This document shows, in pieces, positions 18,152-26,244 of a DNA stretch of 64,000 nt; within the stretch, counting starts at the first letter, position 1, and every line of letters begins with the position of its first letter. The notes beneath the pieces are model-generated. The model ran no database searches and had not been told where the DNA came from. It saw nothing but the letters and a program-made list of their open reading frames with translations. The stretch covers positions 1 to 64,000 of the forward strand of contig NZ_JACGWT010000001.1 of the NCBI RefSeq assembly GCF_014137855.1, read 5' to 3'. Source of the stretch: Microlunatus kandeliicorticis (GTDB taxonomy: Bacteria > Actinomycetota > Actinomycetes > Propionibacteriales > Propionibacteriaceae). A program made the position numbers and the translations under genes.

Positions 18152-19681
18152 TCAGCCGGGCTGCCCGACCGGCTGGTCGGCCATCGGGACGATCCGGGCG
18201 TGCAGGTCGGGGTCGGTGAACCCGGTGTCGAAGGGGAACATCGGCCGGCTGATCCGGGTGTGGCCGAGCCGGAGCAGGTCCTGGTCGACGCTGCCCGGGG
18301 TGAGCGCCATCATCCAGTCGGCGGCGATCGCGTAGAGCTCGGGCTCGAGATAGCCGATCTTGACGATCACCAGGTCGGCGTGCGGGGCGTCCAGGCCGTT
18401 GCGCTCGAAGTCTGCCATCCGGTGGTAGGGCTTGCGGTTGCGGGTGATGATCACCTGGAGCCTGCCCACCGCGAGCACCACCTCGACCTCCGCGTCCGGA
18501 TCGCCCTCGGCGATGTGCGCGACCCGACCGGTGACCTCGACCGGTCCCCGCGGTCCCGGATCCACGATGCCGCCGACCGGGACGGTCACCTCGGCGCCGA
18601 CGCCGGCGGCGACGCACGCGTCGGTCGCCTGCCGGTCGTGCACCGAGGCGAAGATCGTGGTGACGTCGCCGTCGGTCAGCCGCGGGTCGGCGATCAGCTC
18701 GCCCAGGGTCCAGCTGACGTCGCCGGTGCCGCCCGCCGTCGGGTTGTCGCCGCTGTCGGAGATCAGGTAGGGCCGGGCGTCGCTGGCCAGCGCGATGTCC
18801 AGCACCTCGGCGAGCGACCCGGTGGGCGCGACGAACTGGAACTCGTCGCGGGCGTCCCAGACCGCACGGGCCAGTTGCTCGGCCTCGCGGGTGATCAGCT
18901 CCTGGTCGTCGCCGGTGACCATCACCACGCAGCAGTTGCGCGGCTCGTCGCCCCAGGCGTAGCCGATCCAGATCGCCGCGTCGAGGACCCCGTCGAGCGC
19001 CTCGATCCGGGGCACCCGGGCGTACAGCGAGGTGGCCGGCTCGAGCCGGGTGCTGGTCTTCTCGCCGGGCAGCAGGATCGGCACCGGGACCCACGCCTTG
19101 AGGGGTCGACGCTGCTCGGGCGGCAGCGCGAGCCGGTCGATCAGGTTGCGGACCGCGCGCTCCTTGGTCTCGAGTGCGTCCTCGTGCGGGGCCATCCGAT
19201 AACAGGTCAGCAGGTCGAGCGCGTGCGCCAGCCGCCACGAGACGTTGCCGTGCAGGTCCATCCCGGTGCTCATGATCACGTCCGGCCCGACGACCTCGCG
19301 GACGGCCACGGCGAGGTCGCCCTCGGCGTCGTCCATCCCGACCACGTTCATCGCGCCGTGGATGTCGAAGACCAGTCCGTCGAGCGGCGTCTCGGCCACC
19401 GCCGCCCGGAGCCCGTCGAGGATCTCGGCCTTGAGGCTGGCGTAGTCCGCGGCCGGCACCGGGGCGCCGGGGATCGAGCGCCCGGTGAGCACCGGCACCC
19501 AGTCGGCGGCGTCGGCGAGCGCGCCGCCGGCGCCCCAGAACGGGCGCTGGTCGAGCACCTCGGCGCCGCGGCGCGGGTGGAAGTCGGCGATGGTGGTCGC
19601 CCCGGGGTTGAAGGTGGAGGCCTCCAGCGAGAGGCCGCAGATGGCGATGCGCGGCCGGTCGGCCGGTGCGGTCGAGGTCAT
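18152..19681 (-). CDS. M81 family metallopeptidase (MlrC-like)
   Basis: A 509-residue protein of the MlrC/M81 family, named for the microcystin-degrading enzyme; most members have unknown substrates and probably act on small peptides or cyclic amides. Family features seen: ICGLSLEASTFNPG at the start, GLVFDIHGAMN near residue 108, STGMDLHGNVS near 142, and SDSGDNPTAGGTGD near 306, which together supply the metal ligands. There is no signal peptide. The gene is alone between the palindrome and the YtrA-type operon. A physiological role cannot be assigned. Confidence 0.88.
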   Translation of the reverse strand: MTSTAPADRPRIAICGLSLEASTFNPGATTIADFHPRRGAEVLDQRPFWGAGGALADAADWVPVLTGRSIPGAPVPAADYASLKAEILDGLRAAVAETPLDGLVFDIHGAMNVVGMDDAEGDLAVAVREVVGPDVIMSTGMDLHGNVSWRLAHALDLLTCYRMAPHEDALETKERAVRNLIDRLALPPEQRRPLKAWVPVPILLPGEKTSTRLEPATSLYARVPRIEALDGVLDAAIWIGYAWGDEPRNCCVVMVTGDDQELITREAEQLARAVWDARDEFQFVAPTGSLAEVLDIALASDARPYLISDSGDNPTAGGTGDVSWTLGELIADPRLTDGDVTTIFASVHDRQATDACVAAGVGAEVTVPVGGIVDPGPRGPVEVTGRVAHIAEGDPDAEVEVVLAVGRLQVIITRNRKPYHRMADFERNGLDAPHADLVIVKIGYLEPELYAIAADWMMALTPGSVDQDLLRLGHTRISRPMFPFDTGFTDPDLHARIVPMADQPVGQPG

Positions 19682-19725
19682 GCCCCATGATCACAATCCC
19701 GGTCACGGACGCTTGTGCCGGCTGG

Positions 19726-19779
19726 TTGACACAAACTCCACAGCCCGTCATGCTGCTTGTACCAACCGGTTGCAACAAG
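19726..19779 (+). promoter_or_regulatory. Promoter and GntR/YtrA-type operator
   Basis: TTGACA (19726-19731) and CATGCT (19749-19754) are 17 bp apart and form a plausible promoter. Overlapping the predicted start point is an inverted repeat at 19756-19779: CTTGTACCAACC followed directly by GGTTGCAACAAG, matching in 10 of 12 positions. Since the operon encodes a YtrA-type GntR repressor, autoregulation through this site is likely. Confidence 0.65.
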
Positions 19780-19790
19780 TGGAGGTCGCT

Positions 19791-20720
19791 GTGCTCGGCC
19801 CGGTCCCCTTCCTCGTCCTCGGGGTGCTGCTCGCCGCGGTGCTCGTGCTCGTCGCGATCCGGTTCTGGAGCGCGGTCCGGCCGGTCCCGGCGGGCGCCGA
19901 GCCGCCCGGGCTCACCCGGCTCCGGCGGGTCGCGGTGCTGGCTCGGGTGCTCGGGCTGTTCGCCGGTCTCGCCACCCCGTTCCTGCTGGCCGGCGTCGGT
20001 CGGCTCGGCCTGGGTCTGGCGCTGGCTCCGACGGTGGTGGCCGCGGTGCTGGTGACCGCCGGGCTGGTCGCCGAGCTGCTCAGCTGGCGGGACGCCCGCG
20101 GCGGTTCGGCCGCGCTCGAGGTCCGCCGGGTCCGCGACTACCTGCCGCGCGCGACCACCGGCGCGACGGTCGCCGGCCTGGTGGTGCTGGTCGCCGTCGG
20201 GGTCTGGACGACCGTGGTGGCCGCGCCGGACGACCTCGGACGCCCGGGGCGGTCGTACGGCTACACCTGTCGGTACGGCAGCGGCTGCGACAGCGGCTCG
20301 TTCGGCCCGTTCCCGGGCTCGTTCTACACGGTCCCGCTGCTGGTCGGACTGGTCGCGCTGCTCGTCCTCGCCGGGCTCGCCGTCGTGGTCGCGGTCCGGC
20401 GCCCGCGCGACGGTGCCGACTCCGCGGTCCGTCGGGTCGACGAGCAGGTGCGGCGGTCCGCGGTCTCCACCGCCGTGGCCGCGGTGCTCCTCGCGGTGTC
20501 CGGCAGCCTCACCGGGATCGGCCTGACCGCCGGCCGCGGGCTGCTGGTGCACGCCGACGTGCTGTCCGGCGGTCTGCGGGTGGCCGGCGTGCTGATCACC
20601 GGGGCCGGCCTCGCCGGGCTGGGGCTGCTGGTCTGGGCCGTCGCGGCGCTGGTGGTCCCGCTGGTGACGCCGGCTCCGGCGGCCGCGAGCCCGGTGCCGT
20701 CCGCGGCGCCCGAGCGGTGA
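19791..20720 (+). CDS. Multi-pass membrane protein, function unknown
   Basis: A 309-residue integral membrane protein with about six hydrophobic helices (for example residues 3-21, 38-60, 62-84, 122-140, 180-200, 222-245). One loop between helices is rich in Gly, Ser and Cys (YTCRYGSGCDSGSFG) and could carry a disulfide outside the cell. The GTG at 19791 has GGAGGT four bases upstream. The stop overlaps the GTG of the GntR gene, so both come from one mRNA. No family is recognised; the context suggests an envelope-stress or export role. Confidence 0.7.
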   Translation: MLGPVPFLVLGVLLAAVLVLVAIRFWSAVRPVPAGAEPPGLTRLRRVAVLARVLGLFAGLATPFLLAGVGRLGLGLALAPTVVAAVLVTAGLVAELLSWRDARGGSAALEVRRVRDYLPRATTGATVAGLVVLVAVGVWTTVVAAPDDLGRPGRSYGYTCRYGSGCDSGSFGPFPGSFYTVPLLVGLVALLVLAGLAVVVAVRRPRDGADSAVRRVDEQVRRSAVSTAVAAVLLAVSGSLTGIGLTAGRGLLVHADVLSGGLRVAGVLITGAGLAGLGLLVWAVAALVVPLVTPAPAAASPVPSAAPER

Positions 20721-21094
20721 CCGCGGCACTCCGGGTCGACCCGGACGACCCCACCCCGCCGTACGAGCAGCTGCGGCGCCAGTGCGTGGCGTTGATCGGC
20801 TCCGGCGCGCTCGCCGAGGGCACCCGGCTGCCGCCGATCCGGCAGTTGGCCGGCGACCTCGGCGTGGCCGCCGGGACGGTCGCCCGCACCTACCGCGAGC
20901 TCGAGCAGCTCGGGCTGGTGGTCAGCCGCCGCGGCGGCGGGACGGTGGTCCGGGCGCCTGCCGCCACCCTCGCGCCCGCCGACCGCCGTCAGCAGGTCGA
21001 GCGGGCGCTCCGCGACGCGGTGCGGGCGGCGCGGCTGCTCGGGGCCGACGACCACGAGATCACCGGGGCGCTGCACCGGGCGCTGCAGGGATGA
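20717..21094 (+). CDS. YtrA-subfamily GntR regulator
   Basis: This short 125-residue GntR protein has the winged helix in the first 75 residues (PPYEQLRRQC; TRLPPIRQLAGDLGVAAGTVARTYRELEQLG) and a short helical C-terminus for dimerisation. No ligand-binding domain is present, which defines the YtrA subfamily. Such repressors usually control ABC transporter operons, often in response to cell-wall-active compounds. The inverted repeat at 19756-19779 is its probable operator, and the ABC genes begin 90 bp downstream. Confidence 0.85.
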   Translation: MTAALRVDPDDPTPPYEQLRRQCVALIGSGALAEGTRLPPIRQLAGDLGVAAGTVARTYRELEQLGLVVSRRGGGTVVRAPAATLAPADRRQQVERALRDAVRAARLLGADDHEITGALHRALQG

Positions 21095-21152
21095 TCATCG
21101 ACGGGCGCCGCCCGCCGACACGCCGGGCGGGTACGGCGGCACGCGCACCCGG

Positions 21153-21181
21153 TTGACCCGGGCTCCGGGCCGACCTAGCGT
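21153..21181 (+). promoter_or_regulatory. Promoter of the ABC-2 exporter operon
   Basis: TTGACC (21153-21158) and TAGCGT (21176-21181) are 17 bp apart. The GTG at 21185 or the in-frame GTG at 21191 follows immediately, so the mRNA would be leaderless or nearly so. No copy of the YtrA-type operator is seen here. Confidence 0.5.
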
Positions 21182-21184
21182 CGG

Positions 21185-21985
21185 GTGACTGTGCGCCGGT
21201 ACCTGCTCCTGATGTCCGCGGAGTTCCGCCGGCAGAGCACCTACCGGCTGGCGCTGGTCGCCGGGATCTTCACCAACACCGTCTTCGGTTTCCTGCGGAT
21301 CAGTGCGCTGTTCGCCGCGGTCCGCGGGGGCGGCGGGTCGATCGGCGGGTACGACCTCGCCCAGGCGGCCAGCTACGTCTGGCTCGGCCAGGCCTTCATG
21401 GCCCCGGTCTACATGTTCCTCTGGCAGGACGTCGCCGTCCGGGTCCGCAGCGGCGAGATCGTCAGCGACCTCGCGCGCCCCATCGACCTGCAGGCCTCCT
21501 ACTGGGCCCGCGACCTCGGCCGGGCCGGGCTCCAGTTCCTCACCCGCGGCGTCCCGATCCTGGCGCTCGGTGGCCTGCTGGTCGGGCTGAGCCTGCCGAC
21601 CAGCCCGTGGTCCTATCCGCTCGGGCTGCTCAGCCTGCTGCTCGGGATCTCGATCAGCTTCGTCTGCCGGTTCGGGATGAACCTGATCGCCTTCTGGACC
21701 GTCGACGCCCGCGGTTTCCTGATCCTCTACGGCTTCGTGATGAACGTGCTCAGCGGCTTCTACCTGCCGGTGGCGATCTTCCCCGACTGGCTGCAGGTGG
21801 TCGCCCACGCGTCCCCGTTCCCGGCGATGTTCCAGAGCCCGATCGACGTGGTCTCGGGCCGGGTCGTCGACCTGGCCGCGCTCCGAACGGTGGGGATCCA
21901 GCTGGCCTGGCTGACCGGGCTGCTGGTGCTGACCCGAGTGGTCTTCGTCCGGGGCCGGCGGCGGCTGGAGGTGCAGGGTGGCTGA
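21185..21985 (+). CDS. ABC-2 family transporter permease (DUF990 type), first subunit
   Basis: A 266-residue permease with about six membrane helices. The start (LLLMSAEFRRQSTYRLALVA) and the segment GGYDLAQAASYVWLGQAFM are typical of ABC2_membrane_6/DUF990 permeases. These work in pairs with one ATPase to export an unknown compound. The next gene starts eight bases before this stop. The start is GTG 21185 or GTG 21191. A second permease and the ATPase follow in the same operon. Confidence 0.85.
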   Translation: MTVRRYLLLMSAEFRRQSTYRLALVAGIFTNTVFGFLRISALFAAVRGGGGSIGGYDLAQAASYVWLGQAFMAPVYMFLWQDVAVRVRSGEIVSDLARPIDLQASYWARDLGRAGLQFLTRGVPILALGGLLVGLSLPTSPWSYPLGLLSLLLGISISFVCRFGMNLIAFWTVDARGFLILYGFVMNVLSGFYLPVAIFPDWLQVVAHASPFPAMFQSPIDVVSGRVVDLAALRTVGIQLAWLTGLLVLTRVVFVRGRRRLEVQGG

Positions 21986-22826
21986 CCCGACCGCGCGGGT
22001 GATCACCCGCGAGGCCGCCCCGGAGCTCAGCGGCTGGACCGCGTTCCGGCTGCTGATCGCGTCCCGGGTGCGCGCGCAGCTGACCTACCGGGCGAACTTC
22101 GTGATCAACTTCGCCGGCGCCTTCGTGCTCGGGCTGGTCGAGTTCAGCGAGATCTACATCCTGCTGCACAACACCCCGCTGCTCGGCGGGCTGGACCTGC
22201 TGCAGGCCGCGCTGGTCTTCGCGCTGGCCAACGTCGGCTTCGCGCTCGCCGACCTGGTGGTCGGTCAGGTCGACGCGATCCCGCAGCACGTCCGGATGGG
22301 CACCCTGGAGTCGTTCCTGACCCGGCCGATGCCGTTGCTGCTCCAGCTGGTCACCGCCGACTTCCAGCTCCGCCGGCTCGGGCGGGCGGTCTTCGCGCTG
22401 CTGGTGCTCGTCGTGGTGCTGGTGCTGCTCCGTCCCGAGCCCACCGCGGCGACGGTCTACCTGCTGATCGCCACCCCGCTGTGGGGCGCGACGATCTACG
22501 CCGGGTTGTTCGTGCTGGCCGGGGGCATCCAGTTCTTCATCATCGAGGGCACCGAGTTCACCAACGCCTTCGTCTACGGCGCCGGGTACGCCGGGCAGCT
22601 CCCGGGCAGCGTGCTGATCGCACCGCTGCGAGTGGCCTTCACCTTCGTCTTCCCGGCCACCGTCACCGCCTACCTGCCGGCGCTGGTGATCCTCGGGTTG
22701 CCGGGGCCCGGGTTCCTGCCGCAGTGGCTCGGCTGGTGCGGTCCGCTGTTCGCGCTGACCACCGGGCTGCTCGCCGCGCTCGGCTGGCGGTTGGGTGTCC
22801 GTCACTACACCGGAGCCGGAGGATGA
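21978..22826 (+). CDS. ABC-2 family transporter permease (DUF990 type), second subunit
   Basis: A 282-residue permease with six predicted helices. It carries LTYRANFVINFAGAFVLGLVE near the N-terminus and HVRMGTLESFLTRPMPLLLQL, the cytoplasmic element common to this family. The GTG at 21978 overlaps the preceding permease, and its TGA overlaps the ATPase ATG (ATGA). The pair very probably forms a heterodimeric export channel. The substrate is unknown. Confidence 0.85.
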   Translation: MADPTARVITREAAPELSGWTAFRLLIASRVRAQLTYRANFVINFAGAFVLGLVEFSEIYILLHNTPLLGGLDLLQAALVFALANVGFALADLVVGQVDAIPQHVRMGTLESFLTRPMPLLLQLVTADFQLRRLGRAVFALLVLVVVLVLLRPEPTAATVYLLIATPLWGATIYAGLFVLAGGIQFFIIEGTEFTNAFVYGAGYAGQLPGSVLIAPLRVAFTFVFPATVTAYLPALVILGLPGPGFLPQWLGWCGPLFALTTGLLAALGWRLGVRHYTGAGG

Positions 22827-23827
22827 TCATGAACCCAGCAAGCACGGACCCAGCGAGTACGGACCCCGGTGCGCCGGTGATCGAGCTGGACGGGTTGCGC
22901 CGCGAGTTCGTCGTCCGCTCCGGCCGCGGGCTGCGACGCAGCCGTCGGGTGGTGGCCGCGGTGGACGGGATCACCGCCACCGTCCGGGCCGGTGAGTCGG
23001 TCGGCTACATCGGCGCCAACGGGGCCGGCAAGTCGACCACGATCAAGATGCTGACCGGGATCCTGGTCCCGACGTCCGGCCGGGTGCGCACCTGCGGCTT
23101 CGAACCGGTGCCGCAACGGACCCAGCTGGCCCGCCGGATCGGCGTGGTGTTCGGCCAGCGCAGCCAGCTCTGGTGGGACCTGCCGCTGCGCGACAGTTTC
23201 GACATCCTGGCCGCCATCCACCGGATCCCGGCCGACCGGGCCCGGCCGCGGATCGACCAGCTGGTCGAGGGCCTCGAGCTGGGAGCGCTGCTGGCCACCC
23301 CGGTGCGTCAGCTGTCGCTCGGCGAGCGGATGCGCGGCGAGGTCGCCGCCGCGCTGGTGCACCGGCCCGCGCTGCTGGTCCTCGACGAGCCGACGATCGG
23401 GCTGGACATGATCAGCAAGGAACGGCTGCGGCAGTTCCTGGTCGCCGAGCGGGCCGAGCAGGGCACCACGCTGCTGCTGACCACCCACGACATGAGCGAC
23501 ATCGAGCGGCTCTGCGACCGGGTGCTGGTGGTCGACCACGGCCGGATCGCCTACGACGGGAGCCTGGAGGGGCTGGGGGAGCGGGTCGCGATGGAGCGGG
23601 TGCTGGTCGTCGACCTCGCCGAGCCACGACCGCCGTTGGAGCTGAGCAGCGCCCGGCACGAGCGGAGCGAGCTCGACGGGGCCCGGCAGCGGTTCGCCTT
23701 CGCCCCGGACCGGACCACCGCGGCCCAGGTGCTGGCCGAGATCGCCGGCCAGGCGGAGATCCGCGACCTGCGGATCACCGAGCCGGCCATCGAGGACATC
23801 GTCCGGACCCTCTACACCGGCCGCTGA
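22823..23827 (+). CDS. ABC transporter ATP-binding protein of the DUF990-type exporter
   Basis: A 334-residue ATPase. Walker A is GANGAGKST near 70-78; the family-typical VVFGQRSQLWWDLPL follows the Q-loop; the signature is RQLSLGERMRGEVAAAL; Walker B is LLVLDEPTIGLD; the switch His is in LTTHDMSD. The C-terminal 90 residues form an extra domain found in this family. The ATG at 22823 overlaps the permease stop, with GGAGCCGGAGG before it; an ATG at 22829 is also possible. The N-terminus has a small STDPA repeat. Confidence 0.92.
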   Translation: MIMNPASTDPASTDPGAPVIELDGLRREFVVRSGRGLRRSRRVVAAVDGITATVRAGESVGYIGANGAGKSTTIKMLTGILVPTSGRVRTCGFEPVPQRTQLARRIGVVFGQRSQLWWDLPLRDSFDILAAIHRIPADRARPRIDQLVEGLELGALLATPVRQLSLGERMRGEVAAALVHRPALLVLDEPTIGLDMISKERLRQFLVAERAEQGTTLLLTTHDMSDIERLCDRVLVVDHGRIAYDGSLEGLGERVAMERVLVVDLAEPRPPLELSSARHERSELDGARQRFAFAPDRTTAAQVLAEIAGQAEIRDLRITEPAIEDIVRTLYTGR

Positions 23828-23923
23828 CGGCCGACGCCCCGGTCGGGTGGGTCGCACCCGACGGGACGGGCACGACCGCGCCGCCGGGGCGTCGGGTCGA
23901 TCAGGGTTCGGCGCGCGGCCGGG

Positions 23924-24103
23924 TCACTCCTGCGGGATCAGGATCCAGCCGAGGATGTAGATCAGGAACTGCGGACCGGGCAGCAGGCAGCTCACCACGA
24001 AGATCAACCGCACGATGTTCGGCGCGATGCCGAACCGCCGTCCGAGAGCTGAACAGACGCCGGCGATCCAGCGGTCGCTGCGCGGGCGGACGAGGGTGCT
24101 CAT
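23924..24103 (-). CDS. PspC domain protein
   Basis: This 59-residue protein is almost entirely one PspC domain: RWIAGVCSALGRRFGI followed by one or two hydrophobic helices (IVRLIFVVSCLLPGPQFLIYILGWILIP). PspC proteins sit in the inner membrane; in other bacteria they take part in phage-shock or envelope-stress responses. The ATG at 24103 has AAAGGA six bases upstream. It lies next to the exporter operon on the opposite strand and diverges from purC. Confidence 0.85.
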   Translation of the reverse strand: MSTLVRPRSDRWIAGVCSALGRRFGIAPNIVRLIFVVSCLLPGPQFLIYILGWILIPQE

Positions 24104-24262
24104 GAAGGTCCTTTCCGGATCGGGAGCCGACGCGGTCGGTCGGCCACCCCTCCACTGTGACGGAGCCGAGGGGCGCAGGGAAGGTCTCGCGGCCGCATCC
24201 CGGGTCGGCTCAGGGCCCTGCCAGGGCGGCTCCCGAGCCGACTCCCGACGGCCGGTCAGGGC

Positions 24263-24274
24263 TAGGCTCGGAGG
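24263..24274 (+). promoter_or_regulatory. -10 element of purC (leaderless)
   Basis: TAGGCT at 24263-24268 is followed after six bases by the purC GTG at 24275. Confidence 0.5.
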
Positions 24275-25207
24275 GTGCCGACCGACTCCGCGCAGTACGC
24301 CGACGCGCTCGGGCTCCCGCTGTTGCACCGCGGCAAGGTCCGCGAGCTCTACGCGCTCCCCGAGGCCGACCACGGGCCCGGGGGCGGCCCCGGACGGGTG
24401 CTGATGGTGGCCACCGACAACATCTCGGCGTTCGACCACGTGCTCACCCCGCAGATCCCGGACAAGGGCGCGATCCTCACCGGGCTGTCGCTGTGGTGGT
24501 TCGACCAGCTGGCCGACCTGGTCGAGAACCACGTGCTCAGCACCGACGTGCCGGAGGTCGTGGCCGGCCGGGCGCTGGTCTGCGAGCGGCTGGAGATGGT
24601 CCAGCTCGAGTGCGTGGCCCGCGGCTACCTCACCGGGTCGGGCTGGCTCGAGTACCAGCGGGCCGGCACGGTCTGCGGCGTACCGCTGCCGCCCGGGCTG
24701 ACCGACGGCTCGCGGCTCGAGGTGCCGATCTTCACCCCGGCCACCAAGGCGCCGCTCGGCGAGCACGACGAGAACATCGACTTCGACACCGCGGCCGGGA
24801 TCGTCGGCGCCGACCTGGCCGTGCGGGTCCGCGACCTGACCCTGGCCGTCTACCGCCGGGCCGAGGAGCTGGCCCGGGCGCGCGGGATCATCCTGGCCGA
24901 CACCAAGCTCGAGTTCGGTGTCCGTTCCGACGGCACCCTGGTGCTCGCCGACGAGGTGCTCACCCCGGACAGCTCCCGGTTCTGGGACGCCGACGCCTGG
25001 ACGCCCGGCAGCCGGCTGGCCTCCTTCGACAAGCAGTACGTCCGCGACTGGCTGGTGCACGAGTCCGGCTGGGACCGCGGCGCCGACACGCCGCCGCCGG
25101 CGCTGCCCGACACCGTCGTCGAGGCGACCCGGGCCCGCTACGCCGAGGCCTACCACCGGCTCACCGGGCGCACCTTCGACCGGGCGCTGGTCGGCGCCGG
25201 ACGCTGA
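24275..25207 (+). CDS. purC: SAICAR synthetase
   Basis: PurC joins aspartate to CAIR with ATP, giving SAICAR in purine synthesis. The 310-residue product carries HRGKVRELYALPE near the start, VATDNISAFDHVLTPQIPDKG, the signature VARGYLTGSGWLEYQ near 118, and ILADTKLEFGV and DSSRFWD in the C-terminal half. The length matches the longer, yeast-like PurC of actinobacteria. The TAGGCT six bases before GTG 24275 suggests a leaderless start. It leads a purC-purS-purQ cluster. Confidence 0.97.
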   Translation: MPTDSAQYADALGLPLLHRGKVRELYALPEADHGPGGGPGRVLMVATDNISAFDHVLTPQIPDKGAILTGLSLWWFDQLADLVENHVLSTDVPEVVAGRALVCERLEMVQLECVARGYLTGSGWLEYQRAGTVCGVPLPPGLTDGSRLEVPIFTPATKAPLGEHDENIDFDTAAGIVGADLAVRVRDLTLAVYRRAEELARARGIILADTKLEFGVRSDGTLVLADEVLTPDSSRFWDADAWTPGSRLASFDKQYVRDWLVHESGWDRGADTPPPALPDTVVEATRARYAEAYHRLTGRTFDRALVGAGR

Positions 25208-25262
25208 GTCCCCGCCACGGCTCACCCCGCGTTCGGCTGCCGGCCCACGCCGCGGGCGCCGT

Positions 25263-25274
25263 TAGGATCGGGCC
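25263..25274 (+). promoter_or_regulatory. -10 element of purS (leaderless)
   Basis: TAGGAT at 25263-25268 is followed after six bases by the purS ATG at 25275. It gives purS-purQ their own transcript besides read-through from purC. Confidence 0.5.
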
Positions 25275-25550
25275 ATGGCGCGTGTGGTGGTCGACGTGAT
25301 GCCCAAGCCCGAGATCCTCGACCCGCAGGGCAAGGCGGTCACCGGGGCGCTGCAGCGGCTCGGTTTCGCCGGGCTCGCGGTGCGGCAGGGCAAGCGGTTC
25401 GAGATCGAGGTCGACGGCGAGGTGACCGACGAGCGGCTCGACGAGATCCGCCGGGCCGCCGAGACGCTGCTGGCCAACACCGTGATCGAGACCTTCGCCG
25501 TCTCGGTCGAGACCCAGGAGCAGGCGGCGGCCCAGGGGCAGCCGGCGTGA
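25275..25550 (+). CDS. purS: FGAM synthase subunit PurS
   Basis: PurS is the small scaffold subunit that joins PurL and PurQ into the formylglycinamidine ribonucleotide synthase complex. The 91-residue sequence is typical: [41 protein letters not shown] and [16 protein letters not shown] short Gln/Ala-rich tail extends past the usual end. Its stop overlaps the purQ start (GTGA), ensuring matched synthesis. Confidence 0.97.
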   Translation: MARVVVDVMPKPEILDPQGKAVTGALQRLGFAGLAVRQGKRFEIEVDGEVTDERLDEIRRAAETLLANTVIETFAVSVETQEQAAAQGQPA

Positions 25551-26230
25551 GCCCGAAGATCGGGGTCGTCACCTTCCCGGGCTCGCTCGACGACGTCGAC
25601 GCGCTGCGCGCGGTCCGGCTGAGCGGGGCCGAGCCGGTCGCGCTCTGGCACGGCAGCGACAGCCTCGACGGTGTCGACGCGATCATCCTGCCCGGCGGCT
25701 TCTCCTACGGCGACTACCTCCGGTGCGGGGCGATCTCGCGGTTCGCGCCGATCATGACCTCGGTGGTCGAGGCGGCCGGCCGCGGCGTCCCGGTGCTGGG
25801 CATCTGCAACGGCTTCCAGATCCTCTGCGAGGCCCACCTGCTCCCCGGCGCACTGATCGGCAACGACAGCCGGACGTTCGTCTGCCGCGACCAGCGGCTC
25901 CGGGTCGAGACCAACGACACCACCTGGACCTCGGCGTTCACTCGCGGCCAGGAGATCACCATCGTGCTCAAGAACGGCGAGGGCCACTACGTCGCCGACG
26001 AGCAGACCCTGGACCGGCTCGAGGCGGAGGATCGGGTGGTGTTCCGCTATCTCGACCGGAACCCGAACGGCTCCTACCGCGACATCGCCGGGATCTGCAA
26101 CGAGCGGGGCAACGTCGTCGGGCTGATGCCGCACCCCGAGCACAACGTCGACCCGCTGACCGGGCCGAGCACCGACGGGCTGGCCTTCTTCACCAGTGCG
26201 ATCCAGCACCTGCACGCGCTGGCCGGCTGA
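25547..26230 (+). CDS. purQ: FGAM synthase glutaminase subunit PurQ
   Basis: PurQ hydrolyses glutamine and passes ammonia to PurL. The 227-residue class I glutamine amidotransferase has [10 protein letters not shown] near the start, [16 protein letters not shown], the nucleophile elbow [13 protein letters not shown] (Cys near residue 87), and the His-Glu pair in [12 protein letters not shown] near 200. All catalytic residues are present. The GTG at 25547 overlaps purS. The next gene starts 15 bp downstream. Confidence 0.97.
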   Translation: MSPKIGVVTFPGSLDDVDALRAVRLSGAEPVALWHGSDSLDGVDAIILPGGFSYGDYLRCGAISRFAPIMTSVVEAAGRGVPVLGICNGFQILCEAHLLPGALIGNDSRTFVCRDQRLRVETNDTTWTSAFTRGQEITIVLKNGEGHYVADEQTLDRLEAEDRVVFRYLDRNPNGSYRDIAGICNERGNVVGLMPHPEHNVDPLTGPSTDGLAFFTSAIQHLHALAG

Positions 26231-26244
26231 GCCGGCCGGCGCCG

